Assembly: GCA_034440575.1 (NCBI GenBank)
Contig: JAOTOL010001553.1
Span: 1,532,501-1,596,500, forward strand
Reading direction: 5' to 3'
DNA length: 64,000 bases
DNA from: Imbricaverruca yamaguchii
Lineage: Eukaryota; Arthropoda; Thecostraca; Neoverrucidae
Shown here: in pieces, positions 1 through 12,000 of the stretch
Numbering within the stretch: the first letter of the stretch is position 1
How the letters are laid out: every line of letters begins with the position of its first letter
Notes under the pieces: generated by a model
The model's input: only the letters and a program-made list of their open reading frames with translations
Told to the model about the DNA's origin: nothing
Databases searched by the model: none
Position numbers and translations under genes: made by a program

Positions 1-70
1 TGGAAGGAAACCGGCAGTTTCTAGACAGTTTCTTCAGTGATGATGAAGTCAAATGCTTCACAGCAATAGA
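1..70 (+). CDS. ARMC8: ARMC8 exon (first in window, 5' end cut by window or intron)
   Basis: Frame 3 reads [19 protein letters not shown], then TAIE. The donor is GA|GTGAGT at 71, leaving phase 2. The next exon supplies G to complete the Glu codon. This matches the region just before the conserved VIGNN/VIGSN segment of ARMC8. The initiator Met is not in the window. Confidence 0.85.
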
Positions 71-3000
71 GTGAGTAGCCCTCTCAATAATCCTCCCATT
101 TAATCCTCATTGGTTGGCAAAATATCTAAGTCCTTGCTGTGGGGAAGTCAATTTGATCATCTCCCCATTGCCACCACCACTAGCTTTTGCTCTAGGTCAA
201 CTAGATCATTGTTCTAAGCCAGATATAATAAGTGGGATGAGGTTGTATCCATGTATACTTCTATCCTTGTACTTTAATGTTGTGTGGATTATTTTGCTTC
301 ACTTGGTTTGGTTTAACTTCCAAATTGGGTCAAGCATGCCATTATCAGGGTATGGTCAGTGACTGTGTTCACAGCAGGTAGTCTTCAGATTATTGTGAAG
401 CAAAGAAGTTTTAATGTTTTAACATTGATGATATGCAAACTTAATCTAATGTTTAGGAGACTTAGTATAACACCATGACATGTCAAGGTCATGAATCATG
501 TGTTCTTTTTAGATTATTTTAGGAAAATGTAGTCCCAAAGATATCAATTTTCTTTCACACAAAATTTCACAGTAATTCTAAGTGTTTTTTTTTGTTACAT
601 TTGGTGACAATAATAAATCACAATTGAAATTGGCACACATTATTGCCATTGTTTGTCCATGCTACTTTACAAGAATCCATATTTTGGGCTCTAGAATGCT
701 TGGAATGACTACTCCTGTGATGTTTCATGGCATATCTCAGTGACCTGACTTCATGCTGATGTGAAATATGAACCAATGTTTAAACACAGCATTTCTGATT
801 GGATATATTCTTTCTTTCTTTTTTGTTGTCAGTTATCACAGAGTTATGATTAAGCAAAACATGTTTATGATTTAGAACTCTTTGGCCCAGTGATGTGACA
901 TGATCACATGTTTTTAATTTGCATTTCTCTTGCATTTCCCCATGCATTCCTGTGCATTTAACTTTTGACCTTTTCTGGTTTGGTTTGCTCTCACTAAGAC
1001 TGTTTCAATGTGCATTTAGAACTGCATGAAGACGAAGTTGTAGCCTGACTTTCACCTAACTCAAAGCCCATAGAATTACTGGGCTTTGCTACATGTGCGT
1101 TTTGGAGAACAAGGATACCGAGAAGATCATTTCATGCCACGACCCAACTGGTCTGTCTAACCATGTGACCTGGGAGTTGTGTGGTCGCTTGTCAAGGGTA
1201 TATGTTGACCAGGCTACAATGCTTAAGAAAATCTTATGTCTCAACACGTCCTTTTTGGTATTTCCAATGCTGAACTAGACCTCCGTTATTTTGTGCAATG
1301 TGAACTTATCATTTGTCAGGTATGCCAAATTTAAAAGCGATGTTTTCACGTTTTGAGAGTTACGCCAAATATCTCTTCAGGAGTGGGTCAAATTTCCCTG
1401 CCTACTAAGAAGTCTAGCTTTGCAAAGTCTACAGAAGCTGAACAAGTGATTATCGAGACATAATTAGCATAATGATCACACCTTGCCATTTGTTCCTCGG
1501 AATTGCCGGTTCAGCAATGCTCTGTTTGTATTGACTTCATGCTCCATGACAATATTAATACTGTATTAATATTGATCATTGTAGTGCTTAATGCATGTGT
1601 GTGTGTGTGTGTGTGTGCGTGTGTGTGCGTGTGTGCATGTATGCGTGGATATGTGACATGATGATGTGTGTACCAGGCGTCTACGGAACCTGGTGATTGG
1701 CAGTAATCGCACCAAAACGCACGTGGTCGAATGTGGGATGGTTCCTCACTTGCTGAGGAGGGTGGCTGACCCCACTGTGGGGCCCAAGGTAAGCAGAGGT
1801 GTCACGTTTGTAGATTTAGTATGCTGTGGTGTTCTATTTAAGGTGAAAACACTGACTGTGGTCAGAAAGTATAGTCTAAGGCCGATTTCACAATTGTTTC
1901 TGCACTTGCATAACTTGTTAACAAACTGTGTGAAGTGGGGATAAGTAGTCTAGGGGTAAGTTGTTCATCTCACAATTGAAAGGTCGTGGGTTGGAACCTC
2001 ACCTGTCACTACCCTTCGCCCGCAACCAATCGGCGTGAGAGATTGGCGATACTACATAACTTAACAGTCGAGGTGTCGTAAAACCATTAACCACCACCAA
2101 ACTGCGTGAAGCAAATCACAAACTGTGTTGAATCCTGTTTCACAATGCTCTTGGATTGCAACCCCAAATTGTGTGATTCGGACGCGATTTTATTATTGTT
2201 TTTCGTTGCTAGTGACGCAATTTCGCGGTGCCTTTCAGTATTAAAACAACATCCATATTTCAAAACAATGTGAATGCCAAGTTTGACAGCTGTCACGTAC
2301 AGCTGTTGGCTGGCTGCTTGGACCGGGGGTGCGTCAGCTCTGGTACACCCGTCTGCCCGAGCAGCCAGCTGGCCGGTTGGCAGCCACGTTAGCCGGACAC
2401 ATCGGCACGCACCGGGCACGCCAGCGTTGTCCGCAGCGACCGTGCAGAGAGCGCCGCGGGGCTGTGGATGCTGTCGGCCACTTGGTGAGCGTGTTTGACA
2501 CGTGACTCGTGACGTGACGTGACACGCTCGGCGGCCGTCCGCAGGTGCAAGTGGAGATCCTGGTGACGCTCGGCTCGCTGGCCAAGGGCACCCGGGAGCA
2601 CGCGCAGGCGCTGGTCAACGAAAACATCCTGCCGCTGCTGGTGGACGGTAGGCGGGGCGAGATGGCGCGGGTGGGCAGTTCCACGCGACGCAGGCGCGGG
2701 GTGGCTCTCGTCGCGCCGGGAGCTGTCTGGCGGTAGTCGTCAGCCGTGGCATCTGGGGAGCTGTTAGCCCAGAGACTGGCTCACTGACGGCGTGCCAGTC
2801 TCTGGCCAGTCTGCACATCGAAAGGTCCCGGGTTCGCGTCTCGCTGCCTGCTGGGAGTTCGGCTTGCCCGCGGTTATTTGGCGTAGTCGAGTGACCACGC
2901 GGCATGGCCCGCGCTGCTGCGGGTGTCGTAGCAGAACCAAAGTTTCTTCTTCAGCTGATATACATGCCGGGAAATTTCTCCGTAGATGACTCGGACGGTT

Positions 3001-6000
3001 ATGTTGCTGTATGTCAGTATTGTACAGAATAGGATGGTTTTAATGCGTCAGGTAGGACTTGCCGGCCATATAGTGGTGGTAGCCGTCTGGCGGTGGTCTG
3101 AGCGGCCAGGTCGTCGGCCTGTCGCTCGTGTCTTAGTCGTCAGGTCGCCACCACCGGGTGGGATGTGCTCCGCAGCCGTTGGATGTGCCTCTCATCTCAG
3201 TCCACGGATGCGACCCCTCAGGTTGTTCGTCTATCTCAGGCGGTGGTCTGGCTGCAGTTAACGTGGACGCATCGCCCTCCAGCCGTAACTGACACACTGT
3301 GACGCATGGTGCGCGCTCATCGGTGATCTCCGACCGCGACACCGCTCTGTCCCTGGCTGTGCCGTCTGACCGACGGCGGCGCCGTGTCAGGTCTGCGCAG
3401 CCCCGCACCCGAGCTGCGCACGCCGCTGCTGCGCTGTCTGCGCTCGCTGCTGCTGCAGCTGCCCGAGCGGGCCGACGACGTGCTGCGCGACCCGTCTGCC
3501 GTGCCGCTGCTGACGCAGAGCCTCAGCGGCCGGCTGGTGGACGACGAGTGTGCCACCACCATACTGGCCATACTGTGTCAGGTAGGCCACCGCTACCACC
3601 ATGCTGGCCATACTGTGTCAGGTAGGCCACCGCTACCACCATGCTGGCCATACTGTGTCAGGTAGGCCACTGCAGCCGCCATACTGGCCATACTGCGTCA
3701 GGTAGGCCACCGCCGCCACCACCACCATACTGGCCATACTGTGTCAGGTAGGTCACCGCTACCACCATGCTGGCTATACTGTGTCAGGTAGGCCACCCCC
3801 GCCACCACCACCATACTGGCCATACTGTGTCGGTAGGCCGCCGCCGCCGCCATGCTGGCAATACTCTGCCAGGTAGACCGTCGCCGCCATACTAGCCATA
3901 CTCTGCCATGTAGGTCGCCGCCGCCGCTGCCGTTCTGGCCATACTCTGCTAGGTAGGATGCCGCCGCCGCCATACCGGCCATACTCTTCCAGATAGGCCG
4001 TCGCCGCCGCCACCATACTGGCCATACTCTGTCAGGTAGACCGTCGCCGCCATACTGGTCATACTCTGCCATGTAGGTCGCCGCCGCCGCCGCCATACTG
4101 GCCATACTCTGCTAGGTAGGACGCCGCCGCCGCCATACCGGCCATACTCTCCCATGTAGGTCGCCGCCGCCATCGCCATACTGGTCATACTCTGCCAGGT
4201 AGGACGTCGCCGCCATACCCAGACGTGCTGTTCAGCTGTGGTATTCGGTCGGCAGTTGTGACACTGTTGTACGGGGTGTATTCTACCTGGGGTGACAATG
4301 GCGTGTTCATCAATCCTGATTGTTGGCTTATTGTCCCTTGTTAGTTAGTCATTTGGGCTTCAGGGCGCTTCGACCAGAATTGATCATTCACGCCCAATTT
4401 CTTTTGATGACTATGTCAAGCCCGTTTTGTCACTATTGTGGTTGTCCCTATCATGGTTGTCGCTATCCTGGTGGCCACTATTTTAGTGGTCACTTCTGGT
4501 AGTCACTTTTCCGATGGTTGGTTATCACCAATATGTTCAAACGTTCCTGGGTTCGTGCTCACCACAAGCCATTCATGTCCATATAACCAGATAAGTAAGT
4601 GTAGTGTGGATAAGGCCGTTGTCGCACCCCAAAGCCCACCAGTAGGTAGTCCAGTCAGCGCGTATCAAGTCAGGTGGATCAAGGTTGCTCATGCCGCAGA
4701 CTTACTACGCTGAGCCTGTGGACGTGCCGGTAGGCGAGTTGCCACGGCGCTGGTGGATTTACAGTGGGCGAGAGCTGGTGGGGTTGCGGTGCCGATCTAC
4801 CGGCCTCGGTGCCGGTGGATTGGCAGAGTAGCCACTGTGTCGGTATATTAGCAGAGTTGCCACTGTACCGGTATATTAGCAGAGTTGCCACTGTGCCGGT
4901 GTATTAGCAGAGTTGTCACTGTGCCGGTGTATTGGCAAAGTTGCCACTGTGCCGGTGTATTGACAGAGTTGTCACTGTGTCGGTATATTAGCAGAGTTGC
5001 CACTGTACCGGTATATTAGCAGATTTGCCACTGTGCCGGTGTATTAGCAGAGTTGTCACTGTGCCGGTGTATTGGCAAAGTTGCCACTGTGCCGGTGTAT
5101 TGACAGAGTTGTCACTGTGTCGGTATATTAGCAGAGTTGCCACTGTACCGGTGTATTAGCAGAGTTGCCACTGTGCCAGTGTATTGGCAGAGTTGCCACT
5201 GTGCCGGTGTATTGGCAGAGTTGCCACTGTGCCGGTGTATTAGCAGAGTTGCCACTGTGCCGGTGTATTGGCATAGTGTCCGCCGTGCCGGTGTATTGGC
5301 ATGGTGTCCGCCGGGCCGGTATATTGCCATAGTGTCTGCCGTGCCGGTGTATTGGCATAGTGTCCGCCGTGCCGGTGTATTGGCAGAGTGTCCGCCGTGC
5401 CGGTGTATTGGCAGAGTTGCCACTGTGCCGGTGTATTAGCAGAGTTGCCACTGTCCCGGTGTATTGTCATAGTGTCCGCCGTGCCGGTGTATTGGCATAG
5501 TGTCCGCCGTGCCGGTGTATTGGCATAGTGTCCGCCGTGCCGGTGTATTGGCAGAGTGTCCGCCGTGCCGGTGTATTGGCAGAGTGTCCGCCGTGCCGGT
5601 GTATTGGCATAGTGTCCGCCGTGCCGGTGTACTGCCATAGTGTCCGCCGGGCCGGTATATTGCCATAGTGTCCGCCGTGCCGGTGTATTGGCAGTGTCCG
5701 CCGGGCCGGTATATTGCCATAGTGTCCGCCGTGCCGGTGTATTGGCAGAGTGTCCGCCGTGCCGGTGTATTGGCAGAGTGTCCGCCGTGCCGGTGTATTG
5801 GCAGAGTGTCCGCCGTGCCGGTGTATTGGCAGAGTGTCCGCCGTGCCGGTGTATTGGCAGAGTGTCCGCCGTGCCGGTGTATTGGCAGAGTGTCCGCCGT
5901 GCCGGTGTATTGGCAGAGTGTCCGCCGTGCCGGTGTATTGGCAGAGTGTCCGCCGTGCCGGTGTATTGGCAGAGTGTCCGCCGTGCCGGTATGTTGGCAT

Positions 6001-9000
6001 AGTGTCCGCCGTGCCGGTATATTGGCATAGTGTCCGCCGTGCCGGTGTATTGGCAGAGTGTCCGCCGTGCCGGTGTATTGGCAGAGTGTCCGCCGTGCCG
6101 TGTACTGCCATAGTGTCGCGCCGTGTATTGTTGCCACTGTGCCGGTGTACTGCCACAGTGTCCGCCGTGCTGGTGTATTGGCAGAGTGTCCGCCGTGCCG
6201 GTGTATTGGCAGAGTGTCCGCCGTGCCGGTGTATTGGCAGTGTCCGCCGTGCCGGTGTACTGCCATAGTGTCCGCCGTGCCGGTGTATTGGCAGAGTTGC
6301 CACTGTGCCTGTGTATTGGCATAGTGTCCGCCGTGCCGGTGTATTGGCATAGTGTCCGCCGTGCCGGTGTATTGGCAGAGTGTCCGCCGTGCCGGTGTAT
6401 TGGCAGAGTGTCCGCCGTGCCGGTGTATTGGCAGAGTGTCCGCCGTGCCGGTGTATTGGCAGAGTGTCCGCCGTGCCGGTGTATTGGCAGAGTGTCCGCC
6501 GTGCCGGTGTATTGGCAGAGTGTCCGCCGTGCCGCTGTATTGGCAGAGTGTCCGCCGTGCCGGTGTATTGGCAGAGTGTCCGCCGTGCCGGTGTACTGCC
6601 ATAGTGTCCGCCGTGCCGGTGTATTGGCAGAGTGTCCGCCGTGCCGCAGAGCTCCCGCCACCAGGAGCTGCTGGCGGCCAACGGTGTGGTGGAAGCGTCG
6701 GCCGCGCTGCTGACCTCCGACACGGGCGCCGTCCGACTGCCCAGTCTGCGCCTGCTCGCCTCGCTCTGTCACAGGAACGCCGCCATCTCGGACAGACTCG
6801 CCCGCTGCACGTGCGTATTGAGAGGCCGAGCCCTGGCTGGCGGCTGGATTATGACCTAGGTCTGAGCTCCTAGTCTGGTCCCCTAATCTGGACCCCTAGT
6901 CTGGACCCCTAATATGAACCCATGGTATGAACCCCCAGTCTGAACCACTAGTCTGAAGCCCTAGTATTAATCCCTAGTCTGAAGTCCTAGTCTGAAGTCC
7001 TAGACTGAAGTCCTAGACTGAAGCCCTGGGTCAGAAGCCCCGGGTCAGAAGCCCCGGGTCAGAAGCCCCGGTCTAGACCCGAGCTAGGGTCTGAGTCAGA
7101 GTTCGTTGCATACGAACTTGTTGGGTAGGGCTTCGAAGTACTAGGTCTGTCCGTCAAAGTCGCCGACGGGGACGCTTCTACGTCCATTTATTTCATGCAA
7201 CATCCGTAGGCGAAAAATTCCTTGGTACAACTTCCGGTGTCGAGCAGTCTGCTACCGCTTGATCTGTTTCGAGGACCCCACGCGTATCACCGAACTATGA
7301 CTGCGTCTTTTTGTGTGTATTATGCCAAATTATTTTGAGCCATGTGTTCATTGTTTACTTGAAGCAAAACCACTATAAGGATAAGTCTGAAGAGTATCTC
7401 GTGCTAATTGGTATTCAAAAGAAGCAACCAGCAATGTTTAGTTGGCGTAGAAAATCATCTTAGTAAAATATGAATTCAGTATCTTGATGAGTTGGTATTA
7501 AAGACCGAGTCTGTGAAGTGGTAAATACCAACAGCATCTGTGGTGGATACGGTGGCTGGGCGCTGAATGACCAAACTTGGTCGATGCGCCATAAAACTCA
7601 ACTAACCAACCAACCAACCAATCAACCAACCAACCAACCAACCAACCAACCAACCAACCAACCAACCAACCAACCAACCAACCAACCAACCAACCAACCA
7701 ACCAACCAACCAACCAACCAACCAACCAACCAACCAAGGATGCGGTGGCCTCGGTTGAGGCATCGTCGTGGTCACATTAGATCGGTGGTGGCTGCTGCCG
7801 CTCGGCACGGTGTCGAATCACGTTGTTTGCGCGGTTGGGTTGCATATGATCCACCAACTCGGCTGCACCGGCTGGCTCTGTCTAAACTGGTGACCTGCTG
7901 ACCTGACTCATAAAGTCAATAGACGGGTCCATAGACGTGTTGACCTTGTCGATTTGACTTGATGGGCTAGTGCTGGTGACATGGGCAGCATGCTGAAAGG
8001 TTGCTGCAGCGTGGGAAAAGTGGTTCGCTGACCTGGAGTCGGAGAAAAAAAAATTGTATCGGAGCCCTCCAAGAAAAAGAAGATATTCCTGCATTGGAGT
8101 CGGAGAATAAAAAATGGCCTCCGACCCCATCCCCCCTAAAAAGAAACAGAAAGCTACTGGTGTCGGAGCCCAAAAAAGGATGATTGATAAAAAGCATACA
8201 AGCCGCTTACTTACAAGCATACTTACACCCCTTTACTGGACCCTAAGTCACTTCAATCACGCCCACTTAATTCACTCGCACTTACTAGGTTTTTCTCCGG
8301 AAAGCTCTCAAAACTTTGTCTCAACCCGAGTATATCCAACCAATAGAGACAAAGATCTTCGCACAAAGGGAAGGGGACAAAGCAGCGAGGCGAAACGCGC
8401 GGTCAAAGCGTGGTCGCTGTGTAAACATGACTGCAATATTTACACAATTTCAAGACCGCTGCTTGACCTCAATTCCTGTCACCTTTAATAGGAATTCATA
8501 CGTAAATACGGTGCTACCTTTTTTCTTCAGTTACATGGGAATCAATACACTAAAGATATATGTTCCTAATCATGAAATTACGGTGTCTTTATCCTAGATT
8601 AAAACATGAATCGGGCGAGACCGTCCCAATAATTTGTTAATTCTCCTACTCTAGTACGGATATTGTCCTGTCCTAACGGCGATGTATCCAAGGGTGGTCA
8701 AATGATGAAATGATATATTTTCGTAACTATTTTAAATGACGTCTAATTATGACCATAAATGGCCCGGAGAACGTTTAAACTCCGTACATGCACAGTTACT
8801 GCAGTTGCTGAAGTGATAAAACTACTATTCAGATGCTTTTCTCTTGATGGGTTACTGTTGTTTTGCGAATTGAGGTGGAATTCATACCAAAGTAACCCAA
8901 GGTCTTTTGCTTTTTTTAGCATTTACATGGCTCCCAAAAATAGGTCTTCTGCCATGAATGAAGTTCGCTAGCTGGTGCTATTTTATACATTTCAATTCGA

Positions 9001-12000
9001 AGTTGAATGCTCAATTTCGTGAAATTAACATAATTACTGAAAATGGTCTGAGATGTCCAGAATTACGTTCTCCGCTAGTCTCCAATTGGAATTCGGCTGG
9101 AGAACAGGACCTCGGGTCCGATATGCGAGTATTTGACGTCATTGTGCATATTTCGAGTTCCACTATTGTGGCAAGATATGGCAGCAATACGAGAGGTTTC
9201 GTAATGTAAATATTTTGGTGTAACGCCAGTATTTCCCGGAATTATGAAGAAGAATCGTGGCATATTCCAATCGTTCCTTCTGAAGAGTCATTTCGACAGA
9301 ATTCTGAATACATACGAAAACCCAATTCCTTATATCTTTGTTATTCAGAATGAGACGAGACTGGCGCAAGCCGAATGACGATTCATCTGTGGTTACAGAG
9401 TGATTGTGCTGGGCCGCCGTCCTGCCGGTGTGAAAATATCCTGGAGAGTAATAGGCTGAGGTAATAACTAGTTCCGAAATTTACATTATTTTGTTCTCTA
9501 TTATTTTTATGCTATGTCGATGCTTTTGTTTCGATCGGATTTGGGGGCACGTGCACACCAACGATTACCTGAGTACCCCCCCCCCACGAGTTCGGCCTTG
9601 ATTGGGGCTTAGACTGAGCCAGGACATAGTTTGTAGCTGTGCGATCCGTACGTATCTGATATAAACAAGGTCTCCACCACAAATGTGTGGGATTTTGCAG
9701 CAACATTTCCTTCATGTCATTTCCTTGCACCTTCAATATCAGTTCTTCCAGGCAAAATAAATATAGGTATAGCCAGAGTTGAATGTATTTATTCAAAGCA
9801 TATTTGCAGATTCATACACACATGCATAACATGCAATATGTTTGACACATGCACAATGCAATCCAAACAACTACCACAAACTTGTAGGTATTCTGATATA
9901 ACATGATATGCTTCCTGGGAAATTGACTGCAACCTGCATTTCATGCCTTATGACCTGCTATGCCATGCTCTTCTGTTCTGTTGTCCAGGCTTCTAATTTG
10001 TATGATGGACTGGAAACTGCAACTGGATTGCTGGAGCTGGACTGAGATCCTGGAAACAAAATGTCATCCATTATTGGCACGTTTCATTCGGAGAATAAGA
10101 AATTTCAACATTTGCAGTCACAATCCTGGAGAATAAAATGTCCTTAGGTCTCCATACTCCATGAGAGGCCTAAAATTCCCACCCTGGGTTGCTGTGTACC
10201 TGACCTGATCCGACCTGATCGGTAGGCTGGGTGGTCGGTCTGTACTTGACTGCTGACCTAACCTGACTGGGAGTTTTTTTTTTTTTTTGGTTGGGGGGGG
10301 GAGTCGTTCCGTGTCTGACATCACGATGCTGACGTCCCGTGACTAATTGTTTTCGGTGTGACTGCTGACCTGACCGGCAGGCTGGGCGGCTGCATCTTAC
10401 CTGACCGGACGGTGCTGATGTCCCAGGACCAGCCGTGTCCGGTGCCTGACCCGACCTGACCTGACCGACAGGCTGGGCGGCCGCACGGTACCTGACCTGC
10501 TGGCGGTGCTGACGTCTCGGGACCAGTTGTGTCCGGTGCTTGACCTGACCCGACCTGACCGACAGGCTGGGTGGCCGCACCGTGCCTGACCTGCTGACGG
10601 TGCTGACGTCCCGGGACCAGCCGTGCCCGGTACAGCTGGAGGCGGCCCGCTGTCTCACCTACATCCACCGGGCGGGAGCGGCCACCCTGCCGGCCGCCGA
10701 CCCGCGGCTCGTGTACCGCGCGCTACCCTGCCTGGTGCGCATGTGCGGCCCGTTCCAGTCGCTGGAGGAGCGCGTGCTGGCCGCCGACACCCTGGCCTAC
10801 CTCACAGAGGTCGACCTAGGTGAGACTGACAACACTGTCTAATAGCCGTGCCGTTATATTGGCCTGCAGCCTTTCTTTTTGATGAGTTTAGGAGGGATCC
10901 GTTGCGTATTCGTAAGGGGAGACTGGGGCATGTGCCATCCTCACACCTTTGAAGAGATATGACACCCTCGACTGGAGAGAAACTCGCTCTGAATGTACCC
11001 CTCCCGCTTGACGAGTTATATTCCACTCGATTGACTCCTCGGGATAGGTGCTCCCTCGCTGCCTCTGGAGAAATGGTGCCCCTGAAGGGGCGGTGTTTTT
11101 CATTGTTTGCTCATCTAGTTGTGAGCAGTATTTTGGTGAGATAATGGGGTCAAATTAAGTCGTGGAATGGTGAATTGTGACGTTTAAAGACATGTCGACC
11201 CACTACTCCTTTTTCCATTTGAGATGAACACTGTGCACGTGTTCAATAAGTTTCTGAAGATCACCAATAATCCTAACTTTCGCCACGAATTTAAGTGTGT
11301 CTTCATATGACGTGAGTGTACCTGATGTCATCGTAATCATAAAACAGATAGTTAATGGGCATGAATGGAGTGAAAGGAGACAACATGCAAAATTTGGTAT
11401 AGCCATAAGGCAACGTAGCCTACCATTGGATATAAAGTTAATTGGATCTCCACGTCTGTTCTCAGAAGCTAGGGATGAATATAGTAGAATTATGTGGAAG
11501 ACTGCAAAGTTCTTGATTTGAAATAAGCAATTAATTATCCTTTTTGTGCAGAATAGCGATTGAGACGCTCCGTGAAAGTGCCTCCTCCTAGTCTGCCAAG
11601 GTCTCCTGTCTGGTCTACAACTAAATATTTGAGTTCACTTCGAAGTCCGACTTTAACTGATCTAGACTGTGTTCCGTGGAATAGATGTCACGGTGTGATT
11701 TCAACTGGTTCGGAAGTGCATCGCGTTTGTTAACGTCAAGCTCGAAATTTGTTCGAAACTCACTTTGCTCGAAATGTTTGCTCCGATTGCATGCTCGGGT
11801 GACCATCCAGAACGTAGTCCTGTGCCAACCATAGAGGGAGACAGCCGCTCGGGGACGCGTCTCTTTCCCCGGATGGCGGCGTTAAGCCGATCTGATGCCT
11901 CGGATGGTGGGAGTTGGACCGAGAGTTCACATTGCCACGACACAACCGTCCGGCTCTCACTGCATGGGGCCGGGTGCCGGCAGCCAAGCGCAAGAGCGCG

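Noticed and set aside
5240..6772. 510-codon minus-strand and overlapping plus-strand ORFs across the 28-bp array
   Set aside because: All frames are open because the repeat lacks stops; the translation is just the repeat ([19 protein letters not shown]). The region is an ARMC8 intron.
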